64,000 nucleotides of DNA, taken from positions 24,264,227-24,328,226 of the forward strand of contig NC_134515.1 of assembly GCF_027942865.1 (NCBI RefSeq). The letters are read 5' to 3'. Shown here in pieces: positions 23,801-37,450 of the stretch (the stretch's first letter is position 1; each line of letters begins with the position of its first letter). The position numbers were made by a program, and so were the translations under genes. Under the pieces are notes generated by a model, which made no database searches, had not been told where the DNA came from, and saw only the letters and a program-made list of their open reading frames with translations. The DNA comes from Odontesthes bonariensis (Eukaryota > Chordata > Actinopteri > Atheriniformes > Atherinopsidae).

Positions 23801-25197
23801 CTACAGAACTGTGCGAAACTGAAGGTCGGTGTTTGTCATCTTTCTCTCATAATCTTCATTGAACTGTTCATCCTGTCGAACAAGGAAAATATTTTTCCAT
23901 TCACCGACTTTTCCTGAAGAACAGAAACAATTAAATAAAATGTCCTTCTCTCCTTTTATCACATAGGTATGCATTTAAATTGGGAAGAAACAGCAAACCT
24001 TTGCGAATCTTGCGATCAAAGACATCATCCTTTGAGCCATCTGCCATCTTGTCCTTTTTCAAGTCAAACAGAGCTTTTTCTCTCACTTTCTTCTTCAGCT
24101 CTGCGGTTGGAGACAGTCCCAGGAAGGAGCACAGTCGACTAAGTTCTTTATCAATATCCTGCAAAGGTAAACCCTTAGAATCACGTGCTTGCATTCACAA
24201 TCCCATAAACAGTCCGACACCCACCTCAATGAGATCTTCATAGAGCATATACAGCATGTTAGAACTGGTCCGTTTCTTCTCCCACCAACTTATCACGTGT
24301 TCATACCAGGAGCCAAACACCACTGAGAAATGTCAGAAAGTCCAATCATGATTGATGAAATAACCTTTCATAATTTCAGTTATTCCGGCTTTGCTTTTGT
24401 TACTCACCTTTTCCCTCCATGAATCTCTGGAGGTAACTGCCCCAGTCGCCAGGCTCTGGCTGGGCCATGTTCATGCGATCAAAGACGAAATAGGACACTG
24501 CAGTGTCCTTGGCGTTGCGAGCCACATAGATTATCTGCAGCCAGACGGAAGTTTTAGAAAAAAAAAAAAAAAAGAAACTTGGAGAACCCTACATTTAATG
24601 TATCCACAAATATTAAATATATATATTGTGCAATCAACCTTAGAGTTCTGTTCCCAGAAGGATTGGGGAAGAAAATGGACTGGCAGGTGTGTCTTTATAA
24701 TGCGTGGAAAGGTGGTTAATTGGTTCAGCTTATCCAGTCCTTAAAGAAAAAAAAAAAAAAAGTGACATGTTACCACAATGATACGGACCTGTACACAACA
24801 GGTCACTAAATTAAACTTACCTGAAGGAAACCCAGGAACATTACTTTCCAGGAATGGCACCCTTTCGGGTAGTAGGAATGAGTCTTTTCTGTCAGGTGAC
24901 ATTTGGCTGAAATACAAAAGATTCAGGATATAGGACACCCGTGTGTTTCCTGAGAAATAAAACAAGGATGGCATTCAGTTAGGGAGCTGCAGTTGAAACA
25001 GATGTATAAAGAAAGCACACCACACCTAAAGCCAGAACTGTTCTTCATAAAACCCCACCCGCTTTGGGATAAGAAGCTATGAGAATATCATCTGGTCTCG
25101 CTTTGAAGTTCTGTATGTTGTCCCAGTCGTCTGTGAAGTATTTGGTCATGGAGACACCATGGAAGTCAAACAGTGTAGGTCGAGGTGGCAGCTCCAT
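23801..25197 (-). CDS. cytosolic sulfotransferase, SULT1 type, copy A with altered PAPS loop
   Basis: Seven coding exons in order: 25059-25197, 24821-24949, 24639-24739, 24408-24534, 24225-24322, 23999-24158 and 23801-23913. They join without a break into 288 residues. SULT1 enzymes move sulfate from PAPS to phenols, hormones and xenobiotics in the cytosol. The start ATG follows a splice acceptor directly, as in copies B and C. The catalytic region IIKTHLP (His107), Arg129 with Ser137 ([13 protein letters not shown]) and [10 protein letters not shown] near the C terminus are present. The PAPS loop, however, reads YPKAGNTRVSY where B and C read YPKAGTTW, so the second Thr-pair position is Asn48 and the adenine-stacking Trp is Arg50. 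The dimer motif is also changed (FLV in place of FTV). Exon 6 is five codons shorter than in B and C. The frame is open, so this is either a diverged protein or a very young pseudogene. Confidence 0.88.
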
Positions 25198-25290
25198 CTG
25201 TGGGTGCGCCGTTAACAAAAACACAAATATTGGATACTTTTCCCAACAGAGTTTTACTCCAGTACTGACATTTGTTACAGAAAAAAAAAA

Positions 25291-25418
25291 AAAAAAAAAA
25301 AAAAAAAAACGAACAACACACCAGACAGAATCACAGATGCCTTCAAGATTGAGTTAAATCATGGATGTCATTAATACACGTAAGAGAAAAAAAAAATAAA
25401 AAAAAAACACACACACAC
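25291..25418. repeat. poly-A and CA simple repeats at the copia target
   Basis: Long A runs (about 25281-25309 and 25387-25407) are followed by a short CA repeat, which is where the copia element inserted. The CA repeat resumes at 30147. Confidence 0.8.
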
Positions 25419-25674
25419 TGTTAAGGTGTTCATCTTACTTGCAGCAGATTTAACCTACGTGACGAAAGATGAGCGGAGCGGAGTTTCACGGTTTTCTTAT
25501 TTTATTGATAATCACGGAGCTGAACTTCAGCATGACCTCTCTCTGTTCATGCTTGATCCGAACTGCACATCTGCGTGCTTACGTCACACGCCTTATCACA
25601 TATAAGTGATTGATTGGCTGAACCTATACAACATTCCATATCATAATAAGAGCGTCACATATTCACATTTAACA
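25419..25674 (-). repeat. copia 3' LTR
   Basis: 256 bp, identical by eye to the LTR at 29891-30146. It is bounded by TGTTAA and TTAACA, an inverted hexamer. Confidence 0.92.
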
Positions 25675-25690
25675 CCCCCACTTGCTCTTA
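25675..25690 (-). other. copia polypurine tract
   Basis: On the minus strand this reads AAGAGCAAGTGGGGG directly before the 3' LTR, the expected place and composition for the plus-strand primer. Confidence 0.7.
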
Positions 25691-25758
25691 TTCTATTACA
25701 TCACATAGAAAACAAAATCACATAGAAAACAACTCATTAAATCTGAAAACATAACTCA

Positions 25759-27499
25759 TTACATTCCATTACCAAACATGTGTGTTGCAAAGCCTCTCAA
25801 CTTCAGCTTAGTAGCTGGCTTGGTCAAAACATCAGCAATCATTTGCTCTGTAGGACAGTACTCCAAAGTAAATCTTCCATTATTTACATTTTCCCTGATG
25901 AAGTGGTACTTAATGTCAATATGCTTGCATCTCTGTCTATTAACAGGATTCTTGGCCAATGCTATGGCACCTTGGTTATCTTCGTACACCTTTGTCTGGG
26001 CATATTGGTAATTGTCAACACCACTTAACAGTTGCTCTAAGTAAATGCCTTCCTGTACGGCTGATGCTAAGGCCATATATTCTGCCTCACACGTTGATAA
26101 AGCCACTGTTGGTTGTTTCCTTGTTTTCCATGAAATCAAAGAGCTTCCCTCATTTAAACTGGCACAATACCCTGATGTACTTCGCCTGTCAACTGAATCT
26201 GATGCCCAGTCAGCATCACTGTAGACCCTTAGGCTTAGTTTTTCTGTCTCGCTTCTCCTGAAGTACAATTTCTTCTCTTTTGTACCTTTGAGGTATCTGA
26301 ACACGTGTTTGACAGTGTTCCAGTGCTCAATATTTGGTTCAGCAAAGTGCTGGGAGAGTTTACTAACCACGAAACTAATGTCAGGCCTAGTGCATGTGGA
26401 CAAGTAAATTAAACTTCCTACAGCCTCCCTGTACTTTCTCGGTTCTTGCATTTTCTCTGCATCTTCTGTATATTCTAGTTTGGGTTCACATGGTGTTTCT
26501 CTAGGCTTGCAGTCCTGCATGCCAAATCTGTCTAAAACCTTGTTCACAAATTTCTCCTGTGACATTGTTACTACACCATCTGTCTGTTCAAAATCAATCC
26601 CCAGGAAATGTTTCAGTTTACCCATGTCTTTCATTTTGAACCTTTTAGTGAGCATCCGCTTCACCTTTTTCACCACATTCTCATTGTTTGCAGCAATGAT
26701 GAGATCATCAACCCAAGCTATAATGATCACCTTCTCGTTGTTTCTCTCTAGGGTGTAAACACATGTATCGGCAGCATTTTGGATGAAACCATTCTCAACC
26801 AGGCATGTGTGCAGCATAGCATTCCAATTTCTCCCTGATTGCTTTAACCCGTAAATGGATTTCTGTAGCTTGCACACTAGCTTCTCACCCCTGTCTGATT
26901 TCTTCTCAAACCCCTCAGGTTGCTCCATGTAGATCTCGCAATCAATTGGTGCATGCAAATAAGCTGTCTTAACATCCATCTGGTGTAAGACTAAATTCTC
27001 CTGCACTGCTTTTTGCATCACAACCCTTACACTAGTCATGTCAGCTGTGGGTGAGAATGTTTCGTCATAATCTGTACCTGGTTTCTGACTGTAGCCTTTT
27101 GCTACGTACCTTGCATTTGTCAGACCCATCAATTTCGTTTTTCAACGCATAAACCCATCTACCCCCCACTGTCTGTTTGCCCGGTGGCAACTGGGTCAGG
27201 GTGAAGGCTTCGTTCTCCTCGAGAGATTGCATCTCCTCTCTCATTGCAGCTTTCCACTGCCTTGCTTTGTTTGACGCAATGGCGTCCTGGTAAGTATGAG
27301 GGACATCGCACACTGCCCTGTAACAAAAGTCCACGCAAGTGTTAAGATTGTCCTCTGTGTCACCTGTGTCATAGTCCTGCAGGTGAGCCGGCCTCCTCTT
27401 GGCTCTTGATGGGTTCTTTCTGATCACTGTCTCTGACTTCACCTGGCTGGGTACGTTCAGTCTTTTCAGGTGAAGCATGAACACCACCACTTTCAACAC
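25759..27499 (-). pseudogene. copia reverse transcriptase and RNase H, frame-broken
   Basis: The larger frame (27132-25759) encodes the reverse transcriptase from its start through the active-site motif WVDDLI and on to RNase H, with EAEYMALA, a DNQGAIALA block and KHIDIKYHFIRE. The segment before it (27499-27065) holds the linker and the first RT block (WKAAMREEMQSL, GGRWVYALK) in another frame, with the two overlapping near 27065-27132. The shift near 27120 therefore interrupts the enzyme. The Tyr usual in the YVDD box is Trp here. The protein would copy element RNA into DNA inside a virus-like particle. Confidence 0.85.
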
Positions 27500-27594
27500 T
27501 GACCTGCATTTTCAGGTTTCTCACCAATCCTCTCATCATCAGTGCTGTCAACCATGGTATGTGTGTCCCCATAACCTGTGTGTGACTGCTCTGT

Positions 27595-28440
27595 TTATGT
27601 ACCTATCTCATTTGTTGTGAATTTCACCAACCTATGTTTCTGTACCTTCTCTGTGTCTGGGTAGTACACTAAGTATGCCGGGCTGTTTTTGTCATAGCCT
27701 ATGAAAACACCTTCATCACATCGCGATTCCATTTTGCCTTTCTCTTGTTTATAAGCAAAACACGCGGATCCGAATTTCTGCAATTTGGACAGGTTAGGTA
27801 CATTGCCTGTGAACAACTCGTATGCTGTTTTGTTTGTGCGCCTATTGTAACACCTGTTCCTCACATAAGCTGAGGTCTGAACAGCGTAGTTCCATAACTC
27901 ATCAGTTAACCCGCTTTCGATCAGTAGGCATCTGCTCATTTCATAGAGTGTTCTCCAACCTCTTTCTGCAGTGCCGTTTTGGTGGGGCGAGTAAGGCGCA
28001 GACGTCTCGTGTCTAATCCTGTTTCTCCTTAACAGTGTCTGGAATTCGTGACCTGTAAATTCAGTGCCGTTGTCTGAACGGATACACTTGACTTGCCCGT
28101 AGGGGGCTACGTCCACCAAGAATTTCTCTGTGGCCTTAACTGAATCACTTTTAGACTTGAGAAAGTACACAAACATAGTGCCTGAATAATCGTCTGTAAA
28201 TGACTGCGCATATCGGTGCCCTTCCATGCTCGGGGTACGCATGGGGCCTGCTAAATCAGTGTGTACTAGCTCTAGGGGCCTTTTTGCTTTCCTATCTGGC
28301 TCCCTATTTCGTGTCTGTGTGAATTTCCCCTGTGTGCACACCTCACATGACATATTCACCCCAGAAGAACCTCCCTTAATCTCCATGCCCTTCACCACAC
28401 CTTGTAAATTTTTCACATCTTCATAATTACAGTGACCCAA
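27595..28440 (-). pseudogene. copia integrase, frame-broken at both ends
   Basis: The frame contains the end of the zinc-binding region (CEVCTQGKF) and a DDE core: the first Asp in HTDLAGP, the second in SDNGTEF and the Glu in NGTAERGW. Upstream, the LGH block preceding this frame is cut off from the gag-protease frame by a change of frame and an in-frame stop near 28450. Downstream the frame stops at 27595 before reaching the RT linker. Integrase would insert the DNA copy into the host genome. Confidence 0.82.
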
Positions 28441-28462
28441 AATCTGATGTCAGGTTTGCACA

Positions 28463-29770
28463 TCATGACACTTTCAACTGATCAACATCATTCTCAACAG
28501 TAGGTAAGTAATACAAGTTACCACTTTCATGTATGTCAAACCTGCAACCATCACTGCCGATTATGCGACTGTCCCCTTTTTCGAAGATCACTGTCGCACC
28601 TCTGTCGGCTGCTCTTGACACCGAAAAGATGTTGTGTGGGTATGTTGGCATGTAGAGCGCATCCCGGAGCTGCGCTCTGCGTTGCTGTCCCCTGCTGTCC
28701 AGCAGGTGGATCACCGCGGTTCCTCTGCGTTGCGCCATCCCGTTGCACTTGCTTCCATCCGCCAACTCCACCGAGTGGGTGCTCGGCTGGAACGAGTGGT
28801 CGAAGCTCTGGAACTTTCTGATGTCGTTGACGATGTCGGAAGTCGCTCCCGCGTCCACCATGATCCCTTCCTTCTTCACGTTGTCCGGTGGTCTCTCTCG
28901 CTGGACGTAGTTGGCCATGAAGAGGGCATCCTTGGCTCCATCTTGCTTCTCCACGAATTTCCTGGCGCCATCTTGATCGTGCTTCTTCTTGCAGATGGAC
29001 TCTGCGTGCGTGGCGTTCTTGCAATGGCCGCACCAGACTCGCTTGTAGCATTTTCGCACCCTGTGTCCCTTTGTTCCACACTTGTAGCACGTCATGTCTC
29101 CATCATCATCTTTTCTGATATTTTCTGGTCTGCGTTGCCCTTTGCCCTGTCTCGCATGCGTTTTCATAACATTGTCTGTACTCTGTTCTGTCATCTTCAT
29201 TTTCTCTGACTCTTCATAGACACGCAGCCTTCTCTTGAAATCGGCGAACGTGACATTATCTTCATTCTGTGTCACATGCACCGCTAGCGGCTTGAACGCC
29301 TCTGGTAGCCCGCCTAGCACCATGGCCACGATCAGTTCATCACTGAGGGTTTCCCCTGCTTCTCTTAAAGCTGTGATAATGTTCTCTGCTCTAATCAAAT
29401 AGTCTGTAACAGTCTCTTTCTCTGCCATTTGCAACTTTGTCAACGACGTGTACATGTTAATGATTCTCGGCTTACTTTTACCAGCGTAATGTTCTCTCAG
29501 TATCTTCAGTGCTTTTCTGCCATCTTCAGCAGCCTCATGCCTGATTAGCGACAGGCTCTTGTCGATTAGCCTCACCAGCTCGGCGTAGCAGTCGGCATTC
29601 TTTCGTCGATCGTCGTCGTTCGGCTCCTCTGGTTCAATTCTTAAAATTGTCTCTTTTAGCTTCAGGATATGTAGGCAGCTCAAAAACCTTGTTTCCCACA
29701 GGTCGTATTTCTCCTCAGACCCGTCGAACAGCAACTGTGGTGCTGGAACTCCAGTGGCTCGGCTAGCCAT
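28463..29770 (-). CDS. copia gag and protease
   Basis: From the ATG at 29770 this gives 435 residues. The first 200 or so form a copia-type capsid region (UBN2/gag family pattern with WETRFLSCL and the VTDYLIRAENI block). Two CCHC knuckles follow at about 226-239 (CYKCGTKGHRVRKC) and 244-257 (CGHCKNATHAESIC). A protease-like block starts near residue 303 with VDAGATSDIV, where most copia proteases have Ser or Thr in the second position of DSGA. A GTG three codons earlier opens the same frame but is unlikely to be used. The frame ends at 28463, just ahead of the integrase. Confidence 0.85.
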   Translation of the reverse strand: MASRATGVPAPQLLFDGSEEKYDLWETRFLSCLHILKLKETILRIEPEEPNDDDRRKNADCYAELVRLIDKSLSLIRHEAAEDGRKALKILREHYAGKSKPRIINMYTSLTKLQMAEKETVTDYLIRAENIITALREAGETLSDELIVAMVLGGLPEAFKPLAVHVTQNEDNVTFADFKRRLRVYEESEKMKMTEQSTDNVMKTHARQGKGQRRPENIRKDDDGDMTCYKCGTKGHRVRKCYKRVWCGHCKNATHAESICKKKHDQDGARKFVEKQDGAKDALFMANYVQRERPPDNVKKEGIMVDAGATSDIVNDIRKFQSFDHSFQPSTHSVELADGSKCNGMAQRRGTAVIHLLDSRGQQRRAQLRDALYMPTYPHNIFSVSRAADRGATVIFEKGDSRIIGSDGCRFDIHESGNLYYLPTVENDVDQLKVS

Positions 29771-29876
29771 CTTCACCACGAACCCGCCAAATTTCTACTC
29801 GGCTCCAAACTTGACTTTACCACGTAATACGTCGCGTTTACCTTAAACTACTACTCACGCTCGCTTATCTTCGGCC

Positions 29877-29890
29877 CTGGGCCCATAACC
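29877..29890 (-). other. copia primer-binding site, initiator tRNA-Met half-molecule type
   Basis: The 14 bases directly next to the 5' LTR read CTGGGCCCATAACC on the + strand. This equals the anticodon stem-loop of eukaryotic initiator tRNA-Met. The minus-strand element RNA (GGTTATGGGCCCAG) would pair with it. Drosophila copia is known to prime from a 5' half of this tRNA in the same way. Confidence 0.85.
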
Positions 29891-30146
29891 TGTTAAGGTG
29901 TTCATCTTACTTGCAGCAGATTTAACCTACGTGACGAAAGATGAGCGGAGCGGAGTTTCACGGTTTTCTTATTTTATTGATAATCACGGAGCTGAACTTC
30001 AGCATGACCTCTCTCTGTTCATGCTTGATCCGAACTGCACATCTGCGTGCTTACGTCACACGCCTTATCACATATAAGTGATTGATTGGCTGAACCTATA
30101 CAACATTCCATATCATAATAAGAGCGTCACATATTCACATTTAACA
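29891..30146 (-). repeat. copia 5' LTR
   Basis: 256 bp, identical by eye to 25419-25674. Read on the minus strand it begins TGTTAAATGTG. Confidence 0.92.
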
Positions 30147-30892
30147 CACACACACACACACACACAAACAATAATTTTGGAAGGAATGCGTGCTAAAGTA
30201 TGTTTGTACGACAAAAAGGCTAATATTCATTGGTAAATATTAGCATTTTTGCTCAATAGCTTCCAGGTCATGTGATCAATTGACTCCAAAGCAGTGTGGG
30301 ATCATGTTACTACACTGGCTGCATGAGATACACCTCTTGTTTTTATATTTTAGTTCTGTTCATAATTTTCAATAACTTTAAACACAGTACCTTATCTCTG
30401 CTTTAAATGTCCCACATTTTTATTTTGAAAACACGAAGTTGGAACACGCTGCAGTCGTCCTCTCCGTGTGTTTACTGTAAAGTCTGCAATACGGCTGCAC
30501 TTGAAATGTTGCAGTGGCTTGCGAATGTCTGTCGAATATCCAACTTAAAACTAACTTCACCTAAGTAAATAAGAGGGCTTCCCTCGCATCATTGAAAGAC
30601 AGCAAACTAATTTGAAAAGTAAAACAAGCACAAGGCACCAAACTGGATGAATGCATGAAACCGCCTTCATTTTTTTTGTCTTTAAAGTGATTTAGATACA
30701 GTGAAAAGCCCTGAGAAATGCAACATTCAGCTAAAAGAGTTAAAAGAACCTGTCAAACGTGTTTACACACTAACTGTACAGATGATTGCATTCATTTAAA
30801 CAATATCAGTTATGCAAACAAATATATTTGCTTCAATAATCTATTGGATTTAAAATAAATGCATTAAATTATGTCAGTAATCATCAGCTTAC
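30147..30892. other. intron DNA of sulfotransferase copy A
   Basis: It begins with the remaining CA repeat. The rest is AT-rich DNA in which no gene or repeat was recognised. Confidence 0.5.
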
Positions 30893-30973
30893 CTCAATGT
30901 GTTTCCTATCTGGTGTGACTCTCACAGACACTGCACTCTGTAACAAGGTCCGCTTGTTAATCCACTTTTTATA
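30893..30973 (-). promoter_or_regulatory. probable TATA box and untranslated first exon of sulfotransferase copy A
   Basis: On the minus strand a TATAAAAA box (30966-30973) is followed after about 30 bases by a likely transcription start near 30940. A short exon then ends at the donor GAG|GTAAGC (exon end 30893). The coding exon 1 of copy A starts exactly at its ATG after an acceptor, so such an upstream exon is needed. The spacing fits a TATA-driven promoter. Confidence 0.55.
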
Positions 30974-30989
30974 CTCATCATGGACACTA

Positions 30990-31179
30990 TCATGTCAATT
31001 AGTTTTGTTAAGTTCCTGCTAAGTCTTTAGTTTTTGCCATGTTTCCATTAGTTTCTCTTGCCCTGCCATCAGCTTCACGCACGTCATCTGTGTTTTTCCC
31101 CTCAGCTGCACTCACTCACCAATCACTCCCTCAGTATTTAGTTTCCAGGTTTCCTCATGCACTTTGCCAGGTCCTCATC
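30990..31179. mobile_element. possible retroelement remnant, left part
   Basis: T-rich sequence that seems continuous with 32874-33125 once the TA-flanked element between them is removed. The right part ends in wording (CTGCATCCGGGTCCTACC) often seen near the 3' ends of fish retroelements. The class cannot be decided. Confidence 0.25.
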
Positions 31180-31181
31180 TA

Positions 31182-32871
31182 TGGAAGTTTTTCTGTGCCA
31201 TCAGAGTTTGAATACGAATTTCTAATATTGAATTTTTACAGCATCAAAATCAGACTTTGAATTTGAAAAACCACCAGTGTAAAAAAAAAATCTATTTCAA
31301 AAAACAAAAATGAGTGTAAAAAAAATTCAATATCTAAAAATTCAGTGTAAAAAGAACCAGACTCAACATCCGGGTAAACAGGGAGAAGCAATCGATCTGT
31401 CTCAATTCATCCAACGGCAGCCAATCAAGTTACGCTCCATTGGACAGATCAGCTCTTCTTCTTCTTCTTCTTTTTGTGGTTTTATGGCGGTTGGCAAACC
31501 AGCTTAGTTGGTGCATTACCGCCACCTCTGGACTGGAGTGTGAAACAGGAATAGCTACCCTCCCTCAAAACAAAATACTGTAGTATTAATGGAAAAAAAA
31601 AAAAAAATTAAAAATTAAAAAAAAATAGAGAGAGAAAAAAGAAAAGAGAGATCAATTGATTTGTCTGTTAAATTTTGTTAATTAACCCTGTATTTTTTAG
31701 GAACCTGCAAAGGTGGTTAAAGCCCACATGACCCGTGCTCAGCTGCAGTAAGTTCTGCAAGTTAAAGGACACCTTTTCTTCCTGTAGCTGGCTGATGAGT
31801 AGTTGCCTGTCTGTCTGGTATTTTGGACACTGAATCAAAACATGTTCTACAGTCTCCTGGCTGTCGCTGCACTCACAGGTCCCATCAACATGCTTCTTCA
31901 TCTTGTTAAGTGTGCTGTTGAGTTTTGTGTGACCGAACCTCATTCTGGAGAACCCATCCTCCACCTTCTTCTCTCTTTTTGTGTTCCTAGCCCTCCCCAC
32001 TTCATTCTGAATGGCATGGTACTGCCGTCCTGTGTCTCCATTGTTCCATAGGCGTTGCCATTTCTCCCGTACCCTGGCCTTGGCAACACTTTTTATCTCG
32101 GCCTTGCTGTACTGTATTTCGAGCTCAACGCTCTCCTTCTTTACAGCCTCCTTTGCCAGTTTGTCCGCCCACTCATTGCCTCTGACACCTATGTGGGCTG
32201 GTACCCATTGGAAGACTATTTCTATTCCAGCCTTTTTCAGCTTATTTGCTCTCTGCATTATGTCATATATGAGGTCTTGCCTCGATTCAGACTGAGCATT
32301 CCCTATGCTTATGAGTGCTGAGCTACAGTCAGATGCAACCACCCCCTTCTGTGGCTTATTGACCTCAATCCATTGTATTGCCAACCATATCGCAACTAGC
32401 TCAGCTGTGTACACTGCCAGGTCATTACTTACTCGTTTTGCCATTACAGCCTGAGCCCTTGGAATGGCATAGGCTACACCAACCTTTTCATCAATTTTAG
32501 AGGCGTCTGTATAGATAGCCACTGATTCTGTATACTTTTCCCTCATGTACCACATCACTGTGCCGCTGTCCACTTCATTGTTTCGTCTCTCCTCAAGCAA
32601 CCATAGATCCACTCTGAGTTCATCCTCATATAGCCAAGGAGGGACTGCTGGGTACACAACTGTGGGGGATATACTAACAGTACTCAGCTCCGACAGATCA
32701 GCTCAATAGATATTGAGTAATATCTATTACTCAATTTTACTAACACAAATGGCAAATAAAGTAAACTCACCCGCGTTGGTGGACATGGCTGATCTGTCCA
32801 ATGGAGCGTAACTTGATTGGCTTGAAATTTGAAATTCGTATTCAAACTCTGATGGCACAGAAAAACTTCCA
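31182..32871. mobile_element. Tc1/mariner-like MITE carrying a LINE insertion
   Basis: The inverted ends start TGGAAGTTTTTCTGTGCC, match for about 42 bp (31182-31223 and 32830-32871), and are flanked by TA on each side, the Tc1/mariner target. A second inverted block with ATCAAGTTACGCTCCATTGG occurs at about 31425-31452 and 32787-32814, so the original element was largely palindromic. No transposase is visible. An I-like LINE at 31456-32691 has split it. Confidence 0.7.
31456..32691 (-). mobile_element. 5'-truncated I-like (Nimb-type) LINE with RNase H
   Basis: The insert is flanked by a perfect 13-bp target duplication, GACAGATCAGCTC (31443-31455 and 32692-32704). On the minus strand it ends in a GAA-rich tail next to 31456. 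The frame 32657-31668 encodes an RNase H domain: IYTDASK, the ELVAIWLA helix, SDCSSALIS, and QWVPAHIGVRGNEWADKLA. A Cys/His region follows (CECSDSQETVEHVLIQC). RNase H after the reverse transcriptase is typical of the I group. The endonuclease and reverse transcriptase are missing through 5' truncation. Confidence 0.85.
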
Positions 32872-32873
32872 TA

Positions 32874-33513
32874 CTCACTGTCCCTCATGTCAAGTCACTG
32901 TATTCATGGCAAGTCAGGTTTGTTCTTCATGGTTTTTTTTTTGGTTTTTTTCCCTTTCCCCCTTTCTTTCACAGTTTTAGTCAGATTTTGCTTTTTCATA
33001 GTTAGGTTTTTGTGTACCGGCTCAGCCGTGCTTTTTTTGTTGTTTTTGGGTAAAATAAATCAAGTTTTGTTTTGAATATCTGCATCCGGGTCCTACCTTC
33101 TCCACGCCTGGGCACGATGTACACCAACTAAATGTGACAGATACAGACGGGTCCAACAAATGACAAACACATAGATGTGTGGCAGGAGGGTTAGTCCATT
33201 TTCAATGACTAAGAACAAAGGCCAAATGCAGCCGTTAGGAAAAGGAAAAAAAAAATAGGCAAGTTGCTGAATTTATTTAGTTATCTGCCAGTTAAGTTTC
33301 ATATAAAATAGGTTAGCATTTCTGAAATTAATTAAAATCTTTTCTGTGTAAGAGAAATTCCCCAACATCGGTTTTATCAGGACCAACCAGGAACATTTAA
33401 TTGCTGTTGAACCTCAGTCATCAAATATTTGCTGACATTGATTTTATATCAACATAATGATAGGCTGTAAAACCCCATATTCGATAAGCACTCCCTCATT
33501 CCCAGCTAGTCCT
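32874..33513. other. retroelement-like remnant and 3' flank of sulfotransferase copy B
   Basis: 32874-33125 may be the right part of the element seen at 30990-31179. TTTATT at 33272-33277 reads AATAAA on the minus strand and is the likely polyadenylation signal for copy B. Nothing else was recognised. Confidence 0.35.

Positions 33514-37450
<3,937 letters not shown>

Larger units (their letters stand above)
25419..30146 (-). mobile_element. Ty1/copia LTR retrotransposon, nearly complete
   Basis: The element is 4,728 bp and reads on the minus strand. It has two 256-bp LTRs starting TGTTAA and ending TTAACA, a primer-binding site next to the 5' LTR, and a G-rich polypurine tract next to the 3' LTR. 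The order of coding domains is gag, protease, integrase, reverse transcriptase, RNase H, which defines the copia order. The 5-bp flanks on both sides are CACAC, consistent with a target duplication, although the surrounding CA repeat makes that weak evidence. It lies in the first intron of sulfotransferase copy A in the same orientation. Several frame breaks interrupt the pol region, so this copy would not be expected to move by itself. Confidence 0.95.

Noticed and set aside
23801-23990. Sulfotransferase copy A first seemed to lack its last exon, with read-through from exon 6 to a stop at about 23931
   Set aside because: The missing exon was found on the minus strand at 23801-23913, with a proper acceptor and phase, so the gene is complete.
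25419-30146. Endogenous retrovirus
   Set aside because: Integrase precedes reverse transcriptase, there is no envelope gene, and the primer site is copia-like.
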